NCBI RefSeq assembly: GCF_003383615.1
Contig: NZ_QNUL01000003.1
Span: 1 to 64,000 of the forward strand
Origin: Dyadobacter luteus
GTDB taxonomy: Bacteria > Bacteroidota > Bacteroidia > Cytophagales > Spirosomataceae
Direction: 5' to 3'
DNA: 64,000 nucleotides
Below are positions 17,364 through 25,444 of the stretch, piece after piece. The notes beneath the pieces were generated by a model. The model had not been told where the DNA came from, did not search any database, and saw only the letters and a list, made by a program, of their open reading frames with translations. Each line of letters opens with the position of its first letter. Position 1 is the stretch's first letter. Position numbers and translations under genes: made by a program.

Positions 17364-18869
17364 TTATGGGGCTTTGGGAAGCCATGTACGTGAGATGATT
17401 ACTCGGTTTAAGACCCGCTCTTCGTACGTTTTGTCAAAATGATCATTGGTCAGTAAATTGAGCTGATACTTATAAATCCGGCCTTTCAGTGCTGCCCCGT
17501 ACAATTTGCTTAAGTCATATTCTGCTATGTCTGAATATTTATATTTGTCCAGTTCGGAATTGGGCACCTGCTTGTCGTTGATCCATATACCGAATACAGT
17601 AGGTCTTTTCCAGTTCTCGAACATTTCGGGAGTAGGGGCTTTTTTAACGGGGATGTCCATCTGCATTATGATTAGCCCTTGATCAAACTGTTGCTGCTGC
17701 TGTTCCTTATCCATGCGTGTGTAGCGCTCATACATTTGATCCTTCAGAGCCGGTGGCATGCGAACGATACGATCCGTTCTTCCCTTTTTATTCGTTGTAT
17801 AGTTCGTATGTTTTTCGAGTATATCTTCAAATTCCCGGATCTGATCCAGAGAAAGTCCCGAACCTGATTTTTGTGCATAAAGTGCTCTCGGGTATTTTGG
17901 ATTGGCAGAGTCAACAGGAGTCTTTCCCTCTTCCGGTTTTACAATTGGCTGAACCTTACTTACGGTTGTTTTTGGCGTGTTCTGCGAATAAATCTTTTCA
18001 CAGAAAATCAATGCAAGACCAAACGAAAGTAAGGGGACGATACCTTTCTTTAAGACTGTAAGCGTCCGGTTGGAATTTTTAGTCATCATGATTAATCGGT
18101 TTTTTGTGATAGAATAGTTAAAGCTGCTGGTAAGATTCGCCTGTTTTGCATGAAGTACATTGTCAAGCAGAAGCAATTGGTAGTTCTGTACGTTTTCAAA
18201 CTGGTTCAGTACAGCGCCGTCTGCCAGAAATTCGTGATTCAGCGTGATGGCTTTTTTGTAGAAATGCAGCAAAGGATTAATCCAGAAAACAGCGCTGACG
18301 AGTTCTGTGAAAAGTAAATCCAATGTATGTTTCTGCTGTACGTGAGCGAGTTCGTGTGTGAGTATTTCAGGCTTTATGTGTCCTTCCCGAAATAATTTCT
18401 CATTGACGAAAATGTAATTCAGGAAACTGAAAGTGGTCACCTCTTCTGTGAGTAACACTAGTTTGGATTGGTGGTAATCGATCAGCGTTTTTCCTTTCTT
18501 TTTATTCAGCAAAGTATTGAAATTCAATATCAAACGTAGGGTCAACAGGAACGTCACCACCGCATACATTCCGGGAATGATGTATTCAAGGTTATTTGCT
18601 GCACTACTGGTTGGAGATGCAGCAATGATAGAAGATGATTCCGGATTGATAACAGGATAGGTATTTAGCTTCTGTACTACAGAAGCATATTCTACCGGGC
18701 CGGGGTTGGTTAGCTCTATACTCACCAGAGGAATTGTTAGTGAAAACAGAATACTCGCCAGTAGGTAAAACCGGTTGAAGTGGTGCATTTTTTCTTTTTC
18801 AAGAAAAAGGCGGTAGAAAAGCAGCAAGGCGAAAGAACAGAGGATGAACTTAATGAAGTAGGTGATCAT
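17364..18869 (-). CDS. BlaR1/MecR1-type M56 family metallopeptidase sensor
   Basis: 501 residues. Membrane helices near 1-20, 36-53, 97-120 and 183-203 surround a cytoplasmic M56 peptidase domain with HELAH (H172-E173, H176) and NHEFLADGAV supplying the third zinc ligand. A further helix lies near 275-295, followed by a periplasmic C-terminal part of about 200 residues. In place of a penicillin-binding sensor, that tail is an unrecognised Bacteroidota domain (for example IWINDKQVPNSELDKYKY). In the family the protease responds to a signal and triggers loss of the BlaI-type repressor. It follows the repressor gene by 30 bases and is almost certainly its partner. The inducer is unknown. Confidence 0.9.
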   Translation of the reverse strand: MITYFIKFILCSFALLLFYRLFLEKEKMHHFNRFYLLASILFSLTIPLVSIELTNPGPVEYASVVQKLNTYPVINPESSSIIAASPTSSAANNLEYIIPGMYAVVTFLLTLRLILNFNTLLNKKKGKTLIDYHQSKLVLLTEEVTTFSFLNYIFVNEKLFREGHIKPEILTHELAHVQQKHTLDLLFTELVSAVFWINPLLHFYKKAITLNHEFLADGAVLNQFENVQNYQLLLLDNVLHAKQANLTSSFNYSITKNRLIMMTKNSNRTLTVLKKGIVPLLSFGLALIFCEKIYSQNTPKTTVSKVQPIVKPEEGKTPVDSANPKYPRALYAQKSGSGLSLDQIREFEDILEKHTNYTTNKKGRTDRIVRMPPALKDQMYERYTRMDKEQQQQQFDQGLIIMQMDIPVKKAPTPEMFENWKRPTVFGIWINDKQVPNSELDKYKYSDIAEYDLSKLYGAALKGRIYKYQLNLLTNDHFDKTYEERVLNRVIISRTWLPKAP

Positions 18870-18899
18870 TTTCGCTTGGATTAAGAGGTGAAGTCTATT

Positions 18900-19277
18900 T
18901 CAGTCGTTCTTTTTACGCTTTATTTCATCTTCAATAATTTGCTTTAATTCTTCCAGTTCCCGGGTGCTCAGGTTGGTGTCTTTCGCGAAGAATGAGCCAA
19001 ACTGGGAAACAGAATCGTTAAAGAATGTTTTGATGATGCCGCCCACTTGTTTTGAGAAATAGTCGGTTTTCTGAACCATTGGATAATATTCCCGCGAATT
19101 TCCATAAAGTGTATACCCTACAAAACCTTTATCCTGCATGCGTTTCAAAAGCGTAGCAATGGTAGTTGTTGCTGGTTTAGGCTCTGGAAATGCCTCTATC
19201 AGATCTTTCATGAATGCCTTTTCTGCCTTCCACAAATAATCCATAAGCTGTTCTTCCGCTTTACTAAGTTGCATCAT
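18900..19277 (-). CDS. BlaI/MecI/CopY-family transcriptional repressor
   Basis: 125 residues. The winged helix-turn-helix covers about 1-80 (LSKAEEQLMDYLWKAEKAF, then ATTTIATLLKRMQDKGFV) and a C-terminal dimerisation helix region follows, where the partner protease normally cuts. Two ATG codons are adjacent at 19272-19277. A palindrome matching the family operator lies on its own promoter (19308-19319), so it should repress itself and the downstream M56 gene. No beta-lactamase gene is nearby. The nearest co-oriented gene upstream encodes the PepSY-like lipoprotein, which is behind a terminator. Confidence 0.93.
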   Translation of the reverse strand: MMQLSKAEEQLMDYLWKAEKAFMKDLIEAFPEPKPATTTIATLLKRMQDKGFVGYTLYGNSREYYPMVQKTDYFSKQVGGIIKTFFNDSVSQFGSFFAKDTNLSTRELEELKQIIEDEIKRKKND

Positions 19278-19307
19278 TTTGTTTATTCTATGTTTGTATA
19301 TTGTATT

Positions 19308-19340
19308 CTACAAATGTAGAGCAATTAAAATCTATGTCAA
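19308..19340 (-). promoter_or_regulatory. BlaI-type operator overlapping a Bacteroidota promoter
   Basis: CTACAAATGTAG (19308-19319) is a perfect palindrome containing TACAnnTGTA, the BlaI/MecI family operator core. Read on the minus strand, the same bases contain TACATTTG (-7, plus positions 19311-19318), and TTG (plus 19338-19340) lies exactly 19 bases upstream. Repressor bound here would block the -7 element. The TACATTTG begins 41 bases before the first ATG of the repressor gene. Confidence 0.85.
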
Positions 19341-19384
19341 TAAATGTGGTTAAATTTTTTAATTTAATTTTTTGAACCCACTAA

Positions 19385-19424
19385 AACAGACAAGGACGAA
19401 GCGTTTGCCTCGTCCTTGTCTGTT
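19385..19424 (-). terminator. Intrinsic terminator of the PepSY-like lipoprotein gene
   Basis: AACAGACAAGGACGA (19385-19399) and TCGTCCTTGTCTGTT (19410-19424) are exact reverse complements with a 10-base loop. On the minus strand the hairpin is followed by TTTTAG. It lies 30 bases past the stop of the gene at 19455-19889 and insulates the BlaI promoter. Confidence 0.85.
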
Positions 19425-19454
19425 GTTGAAGAAGTGTAAGTACTATCGTTGTTC

Positions 19455-19889
19455 TTAATTATCAATTCTCAAAAAACCTCCGCTCAGATTAAATTTCAGT
19501 TCAACGCGATTGGAAAGTTTTACCTCCTGATCAGTTTTGTCTTTTTCCCATTCGACTATAAAGTGATCAGGATAGTTGGCCTGCACATATTCCAGCACTT
19601 TAAGAGGAATTACAGAATCAGGTAACTTTAAGCTGGCAGGACTTTCTGCGTCATAGCAGTTGCCACTTTTATCAAATGTTAGTTTTACCTGGTTATCCAA
19701 AATAACATCATAAGTTACCTCCAGGTCGTCACGCTCTTTCACTACCTGTTGTACTTTGGCAGAGGGGAAGTGCGCCTCCACGAATTCGCGGGCGCCACTT
19801 GGCAAATCGTTTTCGTTCACTACTTTTTCTTTGTCGCAGCCTGTAAGTAAGAGTAAGCTAAATACAAGACTGGTTAGTGCGATTCTCAT
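19455..19889 (-). CDS. PepSY-like domain lipoprotein
   Basis: 144 residues. The N-terminus is a lipoprotein signal (LLLLTGC, lipid Cys near 18). Two repeated units follow, each with a helix and a beta-rich segment: LPSGAREFVEAHFPSAKVQQV with VTYDVILDNQVKLTFDKSGN, and LPDSVIPLKVLEYVQANYPD with VELKFNLSGGFLRIDN. This matches the PepSY-like (BLIP-like) proteins common in Bacteroidota. It would be a small envelope-anchored protein. The function is unknown; peptidase inhibition is only a family hypothesis. The first unit has W/G-poor strands and the protein is otherwise typical. Confidence 0.8.
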   Translation of the reverse strand: MRIALTSLVFSLLLLTGCDKEKVVNENDLPSGAREFVEAHFPSAKVQQVVKERDDLEVTYDVILDNQVKLTFDKSGNCYDAESPASLKLPDSVIPLKVLEYVQANYPDHFIVEWEKDKTDQEVKLSNRVELKFNLSGGFLRIDN

Positions 19890-19974
19890 AAGATGTCAGT
19901 TAGATTATTTGTTACGTTTAGCCTGAGACAATCCATTCAGGGTTTACCCCTATGGCACTCTGAATAAATTTAAG

Positions 19975-20005
19975 TTTGTGATCGCCTGCTAACGCATTAT
20001 TTTTG
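19975..20005 (+). promoter_or_regulatory. Consensus Bacteroidota promoter of the TonB-dependent receptor gene
   Basis: TTTG (19975-19978), 19 bases, then TATTTTTG (19998-20005) give an exact TTTG-N19-TAnnTTTG match. The receptor ATG follows 28 bases later at 20034. Confidence 0.8.
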
Positions 20006-20033
20006 TGCCAGTGTTCCATATACCTTTTCTCAG

Positions 20034-22358
20034 ATGCTTAGAATTCTCCTCATTGTATTGTTTACGACTTCTTTCTGTTTAGCTCAAAATTATACTTCAA
20101 CCATACGGGGAACTGTCCGGGATGCAGACACAGGTCTGCCTTTATCTGGTGCAACGGTGACTCTCGATAAAAATTCAGACGGCACAAGCACTGATGAAAA
20201 TGGCAGTTTCCGTTTTCAGGAAATTGCAGTGGGCAGATATGTTCTGAAGATTTCTTATTTGGGTTATGAATCAGTAGTAATTCCAGAAATTCTGTTGGAA
20301 TCCGGGAGAGAAAATGTGCAGGAGGTACGGCTGCATGCTTCCGGTCAGCAATTACGGGAGGCAACGGTTACTACCAACCGACCAGGCGCCTTCAACAGCG
20401 TTCAGGAAATTACGATTGAACAAACAATGCGGTACGCTGCTACTTATCTGGATCCGGCACGGGTAGCCACTTCTTTTCCCGGAGTAGCGGCGGCCAACGA
20501 TCAGGCAAACGGGCTTGTAATCCGGGGAAATTCCCCCAATGGAATGCAATGGAGACTGGAAGGTGTGGAGATTGTAAATCCCAATCATCTATCCAACGCA
20601 GGTACTTTCAGCGACCGTGCCACAACAACCGGTGGAGGTGTAAATATTCTCAGTACGCAGCTACTTTCAAATTCTTTTTTTCTGTCTGGAGCTTTTCCTG
20701 CACAATATGGCAACGCGCTTTCCGGCATACTAGATATGAACCTTCGCAAAGGAAATGATGAGAAGACAGAATTTGTAGCGCAGGTAGGGCTGATCGGTAT
20801 CGATGTTGCAGCAGAAGGTCCATTTTCAAAGAAATCGAAAGCGTCGTACGTGGCCAACTACCGTTACTCTTTTACTGGTTTGCTAAGTTCTATCGGTATT
20901 GATTTTGGCGGAGAGGCCAATAAGTTTCAGGATTTTTCTTTCAATGTAAATCTGCCTACAAAAAAGGCAGGAACCTTCAGTATTTTTGGATTAGGTGGAA
21001 TCAGTGAAAACGTGTTTACTGCCGAGAGGGACAGTACTCTTTGGGAAGTACAAAAAGATGGGAGAGATATTATTTTTAAGAATAAAATGGGTGCAGGAGG
21101 TATAACCCATAACGTTTCGTTAGGTAATCGCACCTCATGGAATACAGTTCTTGTGGCTTCAGGATTGACAACAATTCGGCAGAGTTACGATGTGAAAATT
21201 GCTGCAAATAACAGGGTTCTCACCGACAGCGATGAATTGAGTAAGGTCAGGTTTTCAGCAAACACCTATATCACACATAGGGTTAATGATAAAAACAGAA
21301 TCAAGGCAGGCTTATATGCAACAAAGCAATATGATAACATTGGCTTAACCAGGTATTGGGGTGGATCAGAACAGCAATTAACAGGTTGGTTGATTCAGCC
21401 ATTTATCAATTGGACCTATAAAATTGCTGACAATATTACCTCAGAGCTTGGGTTGCATTCGATGATAAGCACCTTAAAAACGCATATTCTTAAAGGTAAC
21501 TCTTCAACCCTGGAGCCAAGAGCGGCAGTAAAATGGCAACTGAATCCTAGTCAGCAGGTGAGTTTCTCGTATGGACTACATAGCCAGTTGCAGCTTCCTC
21601 AGGTATATTTAGCTCAGTATAGTACAACGCAGTTCGCGGGTAACCTGCATTTGAAACCTACCCGATCACATCATCTTGTATTAGGCTATCAAAAGAATTT
21701 TGTCAAAAACAGTAGTCTGAAACTGGAAGCATACTGGCAACAAATGATAGATGTTCCTGTGACTGATGGGATACGTAACTCTTTTTCAGCTCTCAACGTA
21801 ATTGAAAATGAAGTGAATCGTCGTCTTGAGAATTCTGGAACCGGACGCAATTATGGAATTGAGGCTACCTATCAGAAGCTACTAACAGATCAATATTATA
21901 TTCTTTTGTCAGGATCATTGTATGATGCCACTTATGTAGGAAGCGATGGTGTAAGGCGTGACAGCCGTTTCAACGGACGGCACACTTTCAGTTTTACAGG
22001 GGGAAAAGAATTTAAGAAGGGAACTCAAAGTACGTGGGGCATAAATGCAAAAATTCTTTGGGTAGGCGGCTTCCGGGATACACCCATAGATATTGATGCT
22101 TCGACGGCCAGCAATACAACAGTGTACCTGCAAGATCAGGCGTTCTCAGTAAAAATGAAAGACTACTTCCGCCCGGATGTCCGGATCTACTGGAAGAAAA
22201 GTAAAACCCGTTACAGCCGGACTCTGGCTTTGGATCTGCAAAATATTTCAGGTACAAAAAACGAAGCATACAGCTATTACGACACTTTTAAAAAGAAAGT
22301 TGTAGCACAATATCAGCTGGGCCTGATTCCGGTTTTGAGCTACAGATGGGAGTTCTGA
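20034..22358 (+). CDS. TonB-dependent receptor with carboxypeptidase-like N-terminal domain
   Basis: 774 residues. A signal peptide (about 1-17) is followed by a CarboxypepD_reg-like beta-sandwich (about 22-105, IRGTVRDADTGLPLSGATV), a plug domain (about 115-235, with GLVIRGNSPNGMQWRLEG and GGVNILS) and a beta-barrel ending in the aromatic YRWEF. It would move a substrate across the outer membrane using TonB energy. It is shorter than SusC proteins and has no SusD partner, so an iron or cofactor ligand is as likely as a glycan. It stands alone between the PepSY-like gene (divergent) and ssrA, with a strong promoter. Confidence 0.88.
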   Translation: MLRILLIVLFTTSFCLAQNYTSTIRGTVRDADTGLPLSGATVTLDKNSDGTSTDENGSFRFQEIAVGRYVLKISYLGYESVVIPEILLESGRENVQEVRLHASGQQLREATVTTNRPGAFNSVQEITIEQTMRYAATYLDPARVATSFPGVAAANDQANGLVIRGNSPNGMQWRLEGVEIVNPNHLSNAGTFSDRATTTGGGVNILSTQLLSNSFFLSGAFPAQYGNALSGILDMNLRKGNDEKTEFVAQVGLIGIDVAAEGPFSKKSKASYVANYRYSFTGLLSSIGIDFGGEANKFQDFSFNVNLPTKKAGTFSIFGLGGISENVFTAERDSTLWEVQKDGRDIIFKNKMGAGGITHNVSLGNRTSWNTVLVASGLTTIRQSYDVKIAANNRVLTDSDELSKVRFSANTYITHRVNDKNRIKAGLYATKQYDNIGLTRYWGGSEQQLTGWLIQPFINWTYKIADNITSELGLHSMISTLKTHILKGNSSTLEPRAAVKWQLNPSQQVSFSYGLHSQLQLPQVYLAQYSTTQFAGNLHLKPTRSHHLVLGYQKNFVKNSSLKLEAYWQQMIDVPVTDGIRNSFSALNVIENEVNRRLENSGTGRNYGIEATYQKLLTDQYYILLSGSLYDATYVGSDGVRRDSRFNGRHTFSFTGGKEFKKGTQSTWGINAKILWVGGFRDTPIDIDASTASNTTVYLQDQAFSVKMKDYFRPDVRIYWKKSKTRYSRTLALDLQNISGTKNEAYSYYDTFKKKVVAQYQLGLIPVLSYRWEF

Positions 22359-22569
22359 GATCCGGTCGGAACCGCAAAGCGGGTCTTAGCGGAGAAGTCG
22401 GTTAATTTTATCGATAAATCTGTGAATGTAAAACTTGCCGGTTACTAAGCATTTGGTAATCAGTGTTGAAGAAAATTTTTATAATTACTTTGAACTATTA
22501 TTCAACCGCATTTGTCTTCTGATAGCAACAATACTTTGCTTCAAGTAAAGTACCTGTGCCAACAAAAAT

Positions 22570-22938
22570 GGGGGTGACTGGTATTGACAGCGGGCTGAGG
22601 TTCTGTGTGTAAGCATGTCGGGAGTTGAGAGTACCTCCCGGAAATAATATTCTCGAACAATAACTGGCGAAAATAACTACGCCATGGCTGCTTAATCCGG
22701 AGGATTAACCAAATGCCATCATCCCTCCAACCTACGTGCTGACGGTTGGGCTCCGGGGTGTCGCAAATCAGCGCTGGTTGAAATAGTGATACGGAAATTC
22801 AACGAGACACCAGTATCTAAGGCCATGACGCGGGTCCGCCGTGTACCTTGTCAGGTTCGAAAATCCAATCACGGATAAGCATGTAGAAGGCGCAGGGTTT
22901 CCCTGTTCTGGACCAGGGTTCGAATCCCTGCATCTCCA
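22570..22938 (+). ncRNA. ssrA: Transfer-messenger RNA (tmRNA)
   Basis: The 5' end GGGGGTG (22570-22576) pairs with CATCTCC before A22938 at the 3' end, as in a tRNA-Ala-like acceptor stem. The 3' part has a T-arm, CCAGGGTTCGAATCCCTG. The template frame reads G-E-N-N-Y-A-M-A-A then TAA (22666-22695), a typical tmRNA degradation tag. The RNA rescues stalled ribosomes together with SmpB. The genomic sequence after the discriminator A is CTG, so CCA must be added enzymatically. A weak promoter (TTTG at 22511, TACTTTG at 22532, 17 bases between) precedes it. A terminator lies about 150 bases downstream. Confidence 0.93.
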
Positions 22939-22969
22939 CTGAATAACTTTTACTGGAAGTAGTTTAACC

Positions 22970-23180
22970 AGTGAGCGATTCGTGTTGTAGTGAAAAAATT
23001 GAATTTACAACTTGTTGATTATTAATAAGTTAAATGCTAATTTCAAGTTTCTCCGTCTCCACGAAAAGTAATTTTAAAACATCTAAAAGCCTATTTACCC
23101 CGCGTAAATGGGCTTTTTTTATTGTGCGTATAATGTCAAAATTTATAAAAATGCACAAAACTCTAGTGAGCCATTCGTGT
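22970..23180. repeat. Diverged direct repeat downstream of ssrA
   Basis: AGTGAGCGATTCGTGT at 22970-22985 recurs as AGTGAGCCATTCGTGT at 23163-23178 (15 of 16 bases). The first copy lies 32 bases past the tmRNA end. The second is followed by AGTACTT and an inverted AAGTACTCACT. The repeat brackets the terminator at 23086-23120 and could be a scar of an insertion next to ssrA, a common integration site. Confidence 0.5.
23086..23120 (+). terminator. Intrinsic terminator downstream of ssrA
   Basis: AAAGCCTATTTAC (23086-23098) pairs with GTAAATGGGCTTT (23104-23116), with one wobble pair, and is followed by TTTT. It is the first good terminator after the tmRNA. Confidence 0.75.
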
Positions 23181-23315
23181 AGTACTTCGGATAGAAAAAA
23201 AGTACTCACTGAAAGCGATGTAATGTTTTGACATTTAACATGTTAACCTGATTTACATCTTGTCTTTTTGCTGAGGTCTGAACTATCTGTCGGTGTAGAC
23301 AGGAAACAATGTATT

Positions 23316-23492
23316 ATGTCTGAAAGAGAAAAAACACAAACTCCACACGTATCTCACTGCTGTCGAGAGCCTTGGAGAACGTATTTAGGCTATATTGCAA
23401 ACGAAAACAACAGCGAGTCAGATAATTTTGGCTACGCTCTTATCGGAATTATTGTGACAAAGGACGCAACCGATCTAAACCAAATTCATTAA
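23316..23492 (+). pseudogene. Unrecognised 58-residue ORF, probable gene fragment
   Basis: From the ATG at 23316 the frame encodes 58 residues with ordinary protein composition (REPWRTYLGYIAN, FGYALIGIIVTKDA). The same frame continues after the stop at 23490-23492 with AIKYLNPRIER before a second stop, suggesting a longer ancestral gene with nonsense mutations. No family is recognised. It lies at the start of the decayed patch behind ssrA. It could instead be a genuine small protein; this cannot be decided here. Confidence 0.4.
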
Positions 23493-23950
23493 GCCATCAA
23501 ATACTTAAACCCACGGATCGAGCGGTAGCTGTCTGTATTCAAAGCTTTGCCATTTTTTCGATAACTCCCACAAACAAACCGAGTGGTTTGTCTCCTCGTC
23601 ATCACAATATGCGGAGCTGCACCCTGCTGATTAAGTGTTCGGTCCTAAACTATCCCTGAAACCACCTTCGGTTGCCCGTACCCGGATCGAGTACGGCAAT
23701 ACCGGTTTTGCCAAAGAGGAATAAGATGGGCGACAGGTTTATTGCAACTGCTTTTTCCAAAAACCAAAGTGAAAAATGTCAAAAAATCTATTAAAGGCAC
23801 GCAGGGCAGCTTATCGATTGACCATCAAGTGACCATCAAGGATCTACTGACGAACTCATAGAGCATTTCACTAAAATTCCTGCCTTAAAATATGAGATTG
23901 CTGAGCTCGAAGAAGGAAAGGTCAAAATAGCCATGCAGAAATCATTCTAA
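23493..23950 (+). pseudogene. Frameshifted coding remnants, function unknown
   Basis: Protein-like stretches appear in different frames. One frame from 23769 reads VKNVKKSIKGTQGSL and later DHQVTIKDLLT, then stops at 23859-23861. A second frame takes over from about 23849 and reads DELIEHFTKIPALKYEIAE and EGKVKIAMQKSF, ending at the TAA at 23948-23950. The handover at 23850-23860 is best explained by a single-base frameshift in an older gene. Upstream, RTRIEYGNTGFAKEE around 23690-23720 is another such piece. I do not recognise the family. Confidence 0.45.
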
Positions 23951-24420
23951 ACCATCCAAATAATCGAAAAACACCAAATATGAAAAATCTATCTACTTCA
24001 GTGGCCCGTACATGTATAATTGTCCTGTCAATTATATTTTTATATGCTTGTAAAAAAAAGAAGGGGAAATAGTACGCATTCAATCGATTGTGTCGCAAGC
24101 TGTTATTGACAAGCTAAGAACACAGGGCATGTCCATTAACGAAAGGAATGAACCTCCCAGGATAGATATGGCTATCAGGGTAAGCCCCTACGAATTAGTT
24201 GAGCCGTACGGTCCGTCCGATGCCTAGAAAAAAGGGTTTGTGATTTCTGACAACTTCTATAAATTTTATGGACAAACTGATGCTCAGGAAATTTCCCATG
24301 ATTATCACAACAGAGGTAGTGACAAAGGAGTAGGCCAGGGTGCATTTATCGTGGGTAGTGGTAACAGATTTACAATTTTTGCAAAAAACGAGGCTGTGTC
24401 TAGTGGAATTCCAACTAAAC

Positions 24421-24970
24421 CACTATGGACTTAAAGTCCATAGGTTAAAGGAAAGAATGAAATTCTTTATTCAAGTATAATATTATCAGTATCAATATTT
24501 CCAGGCTTTCTATGATGCTCCAGATATTCATTAACCATTTCATCCGTAATATTACCGGTGCTCCAAGCCCCATAGCCTATTGCCCAGAAATGGCGACCCC
24601 AGTATCGTTTACTCAATTCTGGATATTCTTCCTGCAAGCGACGAGATGTACGATCTTTCAATCTTTTTACAAGATCACTAATCGCAAGAGAAGGTCGATA
24701 CTCAATATGAATGTGAACATGATCCTTGCTTACAACACCTTTCAGAATACGTACGTCCTCTGCATCACATATTTGCTTAACAAGTTCCCTGCAACGAATT
24801 TGGATATCGCCGGTCAGAACTTTATATCTGTATTTTGTAACCCAAACAATATGGACCGTCAACCAAGTTACCGTATGGCTCCCAATTCGTTGCTCTTTAC
24901 TCATTCAGTAAATTTAACAAAATGTGTAGCAACTGAAAGTCTTGCGCTGAAAGCGCATAGTTTTAACTAG
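24421..24970 (-). mobile_element. IS200/IS605-type element (tnpA only)
   Basis: A single Y1 transposase gene is flanked by hairpins near both ends: CTATGGACTT and AAGTCCATAG around one base (24423-24443), and TGCGCT-GAA-AGCGCA (24943-24957). Such subterminal hairpins replace inverted repeats in this family, which moves as single-stranded DNA and makes no target duplication. The ends are estimated from where the interrupted lipoprotein frame stops and resumes, and may be off by a few bases. No tnpB is present. Confidence 0.75.
24467..24904 (-). CDS. tnpA: IS200/IS605 family transposase TnpA (Y1, HUH)
   Basis: 145 residues, the usual length. The HUH metal site is H62-V-H64 with H66 in KDHVHIHIEY, and the nucleophile is Y127 in EMVNEYLEHH. 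Other typical blocks are HIVWVTKYRYKVL and WGRHFWAIGYGAWSTGNIT. All catalytic residues are present and the frame is intact, so the element may still be mobile. It interrupts the lipoprotein pseudogene. Confidence 0.92.
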   Translation of the reverse strand: MSKEQRIGSHTVTWLTVHIVWVTKYRYKVLTGDIQIRCRELVKQICDAEDVRILKGVVSKDHVHIHIEYRPSLAISDLVKRLKDRTSRRLQEEYPELSKRYWGRHFWAIGYGAWSTGNITDEMVNEYLEHHRKPGNIDTDNIILE

Positions 24971-25184
24971 CGATTGAGACCAATAAACTGGTGACTGTCA
25001 TGTCCGGACAGCTCGAAGGAAATTCGATCAAAGATTTTCAATATTCACTAGTGATGATAGAGAAAACTGGAGATGATAATAACAGCGTTTTAATACCAGT
25101 AAACGCAGGTCGGATTTGGAAAGATGGTGATGGAATTTCAGAATCAATCGACAATTTCAGATTACAAAGACAGGGATTATAAGT

Positions 25185-25433
25185 CAACGGCGACTCAGTG
25201 AATATCCTGAATATCCGGCTTGGTCTGATTCTAATTACGTTGAACTATAGCCTGATCCACTATGCGAATCTTCGGAATAGGCAGGTATGATTCTTCCTCC
25301 ACCCTTAGTCTATCATGATCAAAAAACCTTTTTTGATGTGCTGGGTAATCACATGTGGGAGCCTGACAACGAACGAAATCAGCTCATGGAGCAAAGCGCC
25401 GGATATAATCGTGGCGTGATGAAATGCCCGTAA
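25185..25433 (+). pseudogene. Coding remnant with two in-frame stops, unknown family
   Basis: One frame reads RRLSEYPEYPAWSDSNYVEL, a TAG, PDPLCESSE, a second TAG, and then 48 residues from the ATG at 25287 (LPPPLVYHDQKTFFDVLGN, HMWEPDNERNQLMEQSAGYN) to the TAA at 25431-25433. The composition is clearly protein-like. It may be the rest of the same operon as the lipoprotein pseudogene. The last 48 codons could still be translated, but no ribosome site stands out. Confidence 0.45.
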
Positions 25434-25444
25434 TCTCACGTCTG

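Larger units (their letters stand above)
23980..25182 (+). pseudogene. Lipoprotein pseudogene: frameshift, nonsense codon and IS insertion
   Basis: The ATG at 23980 opens a lipoprotein signal (IVLSIIFLYAC, then Lys residues) that stops at 24070. Adding one A to the A8 run at 24052-24059 restores a frame reading CKKKEGEIVRIQSIV that continues to an in-frame TAG at 24225-24227. It then runs on with KKGFVISDNFYKFYGQ to about 24419, where an IS200-type element interrupts it. The tail resumes after the element with ETNKLVTVMSGQLEG from 24976 and ends at the TAA at 25180-25182. The original protein was roughly 220 residues, exported and lipid-anchored. Its family is not recognised. Three independent lesions argue for a dead gene rather than sequencing error. 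Confidence 0.7.

Noticed and set aside
17364..19277. Beta-lactam resistance operon
   Set aside because: The BlaR1/BlaI-type pair is present, but the sensor tail is not a penicillin-binding domain and no beta-lactamase is nearby.
22570..25440. Intact integrative element with att sites at ssrA
   Set aside because: No integrase and no second copy of the tmRNA 3' end could be found, so only a relic is claimed.
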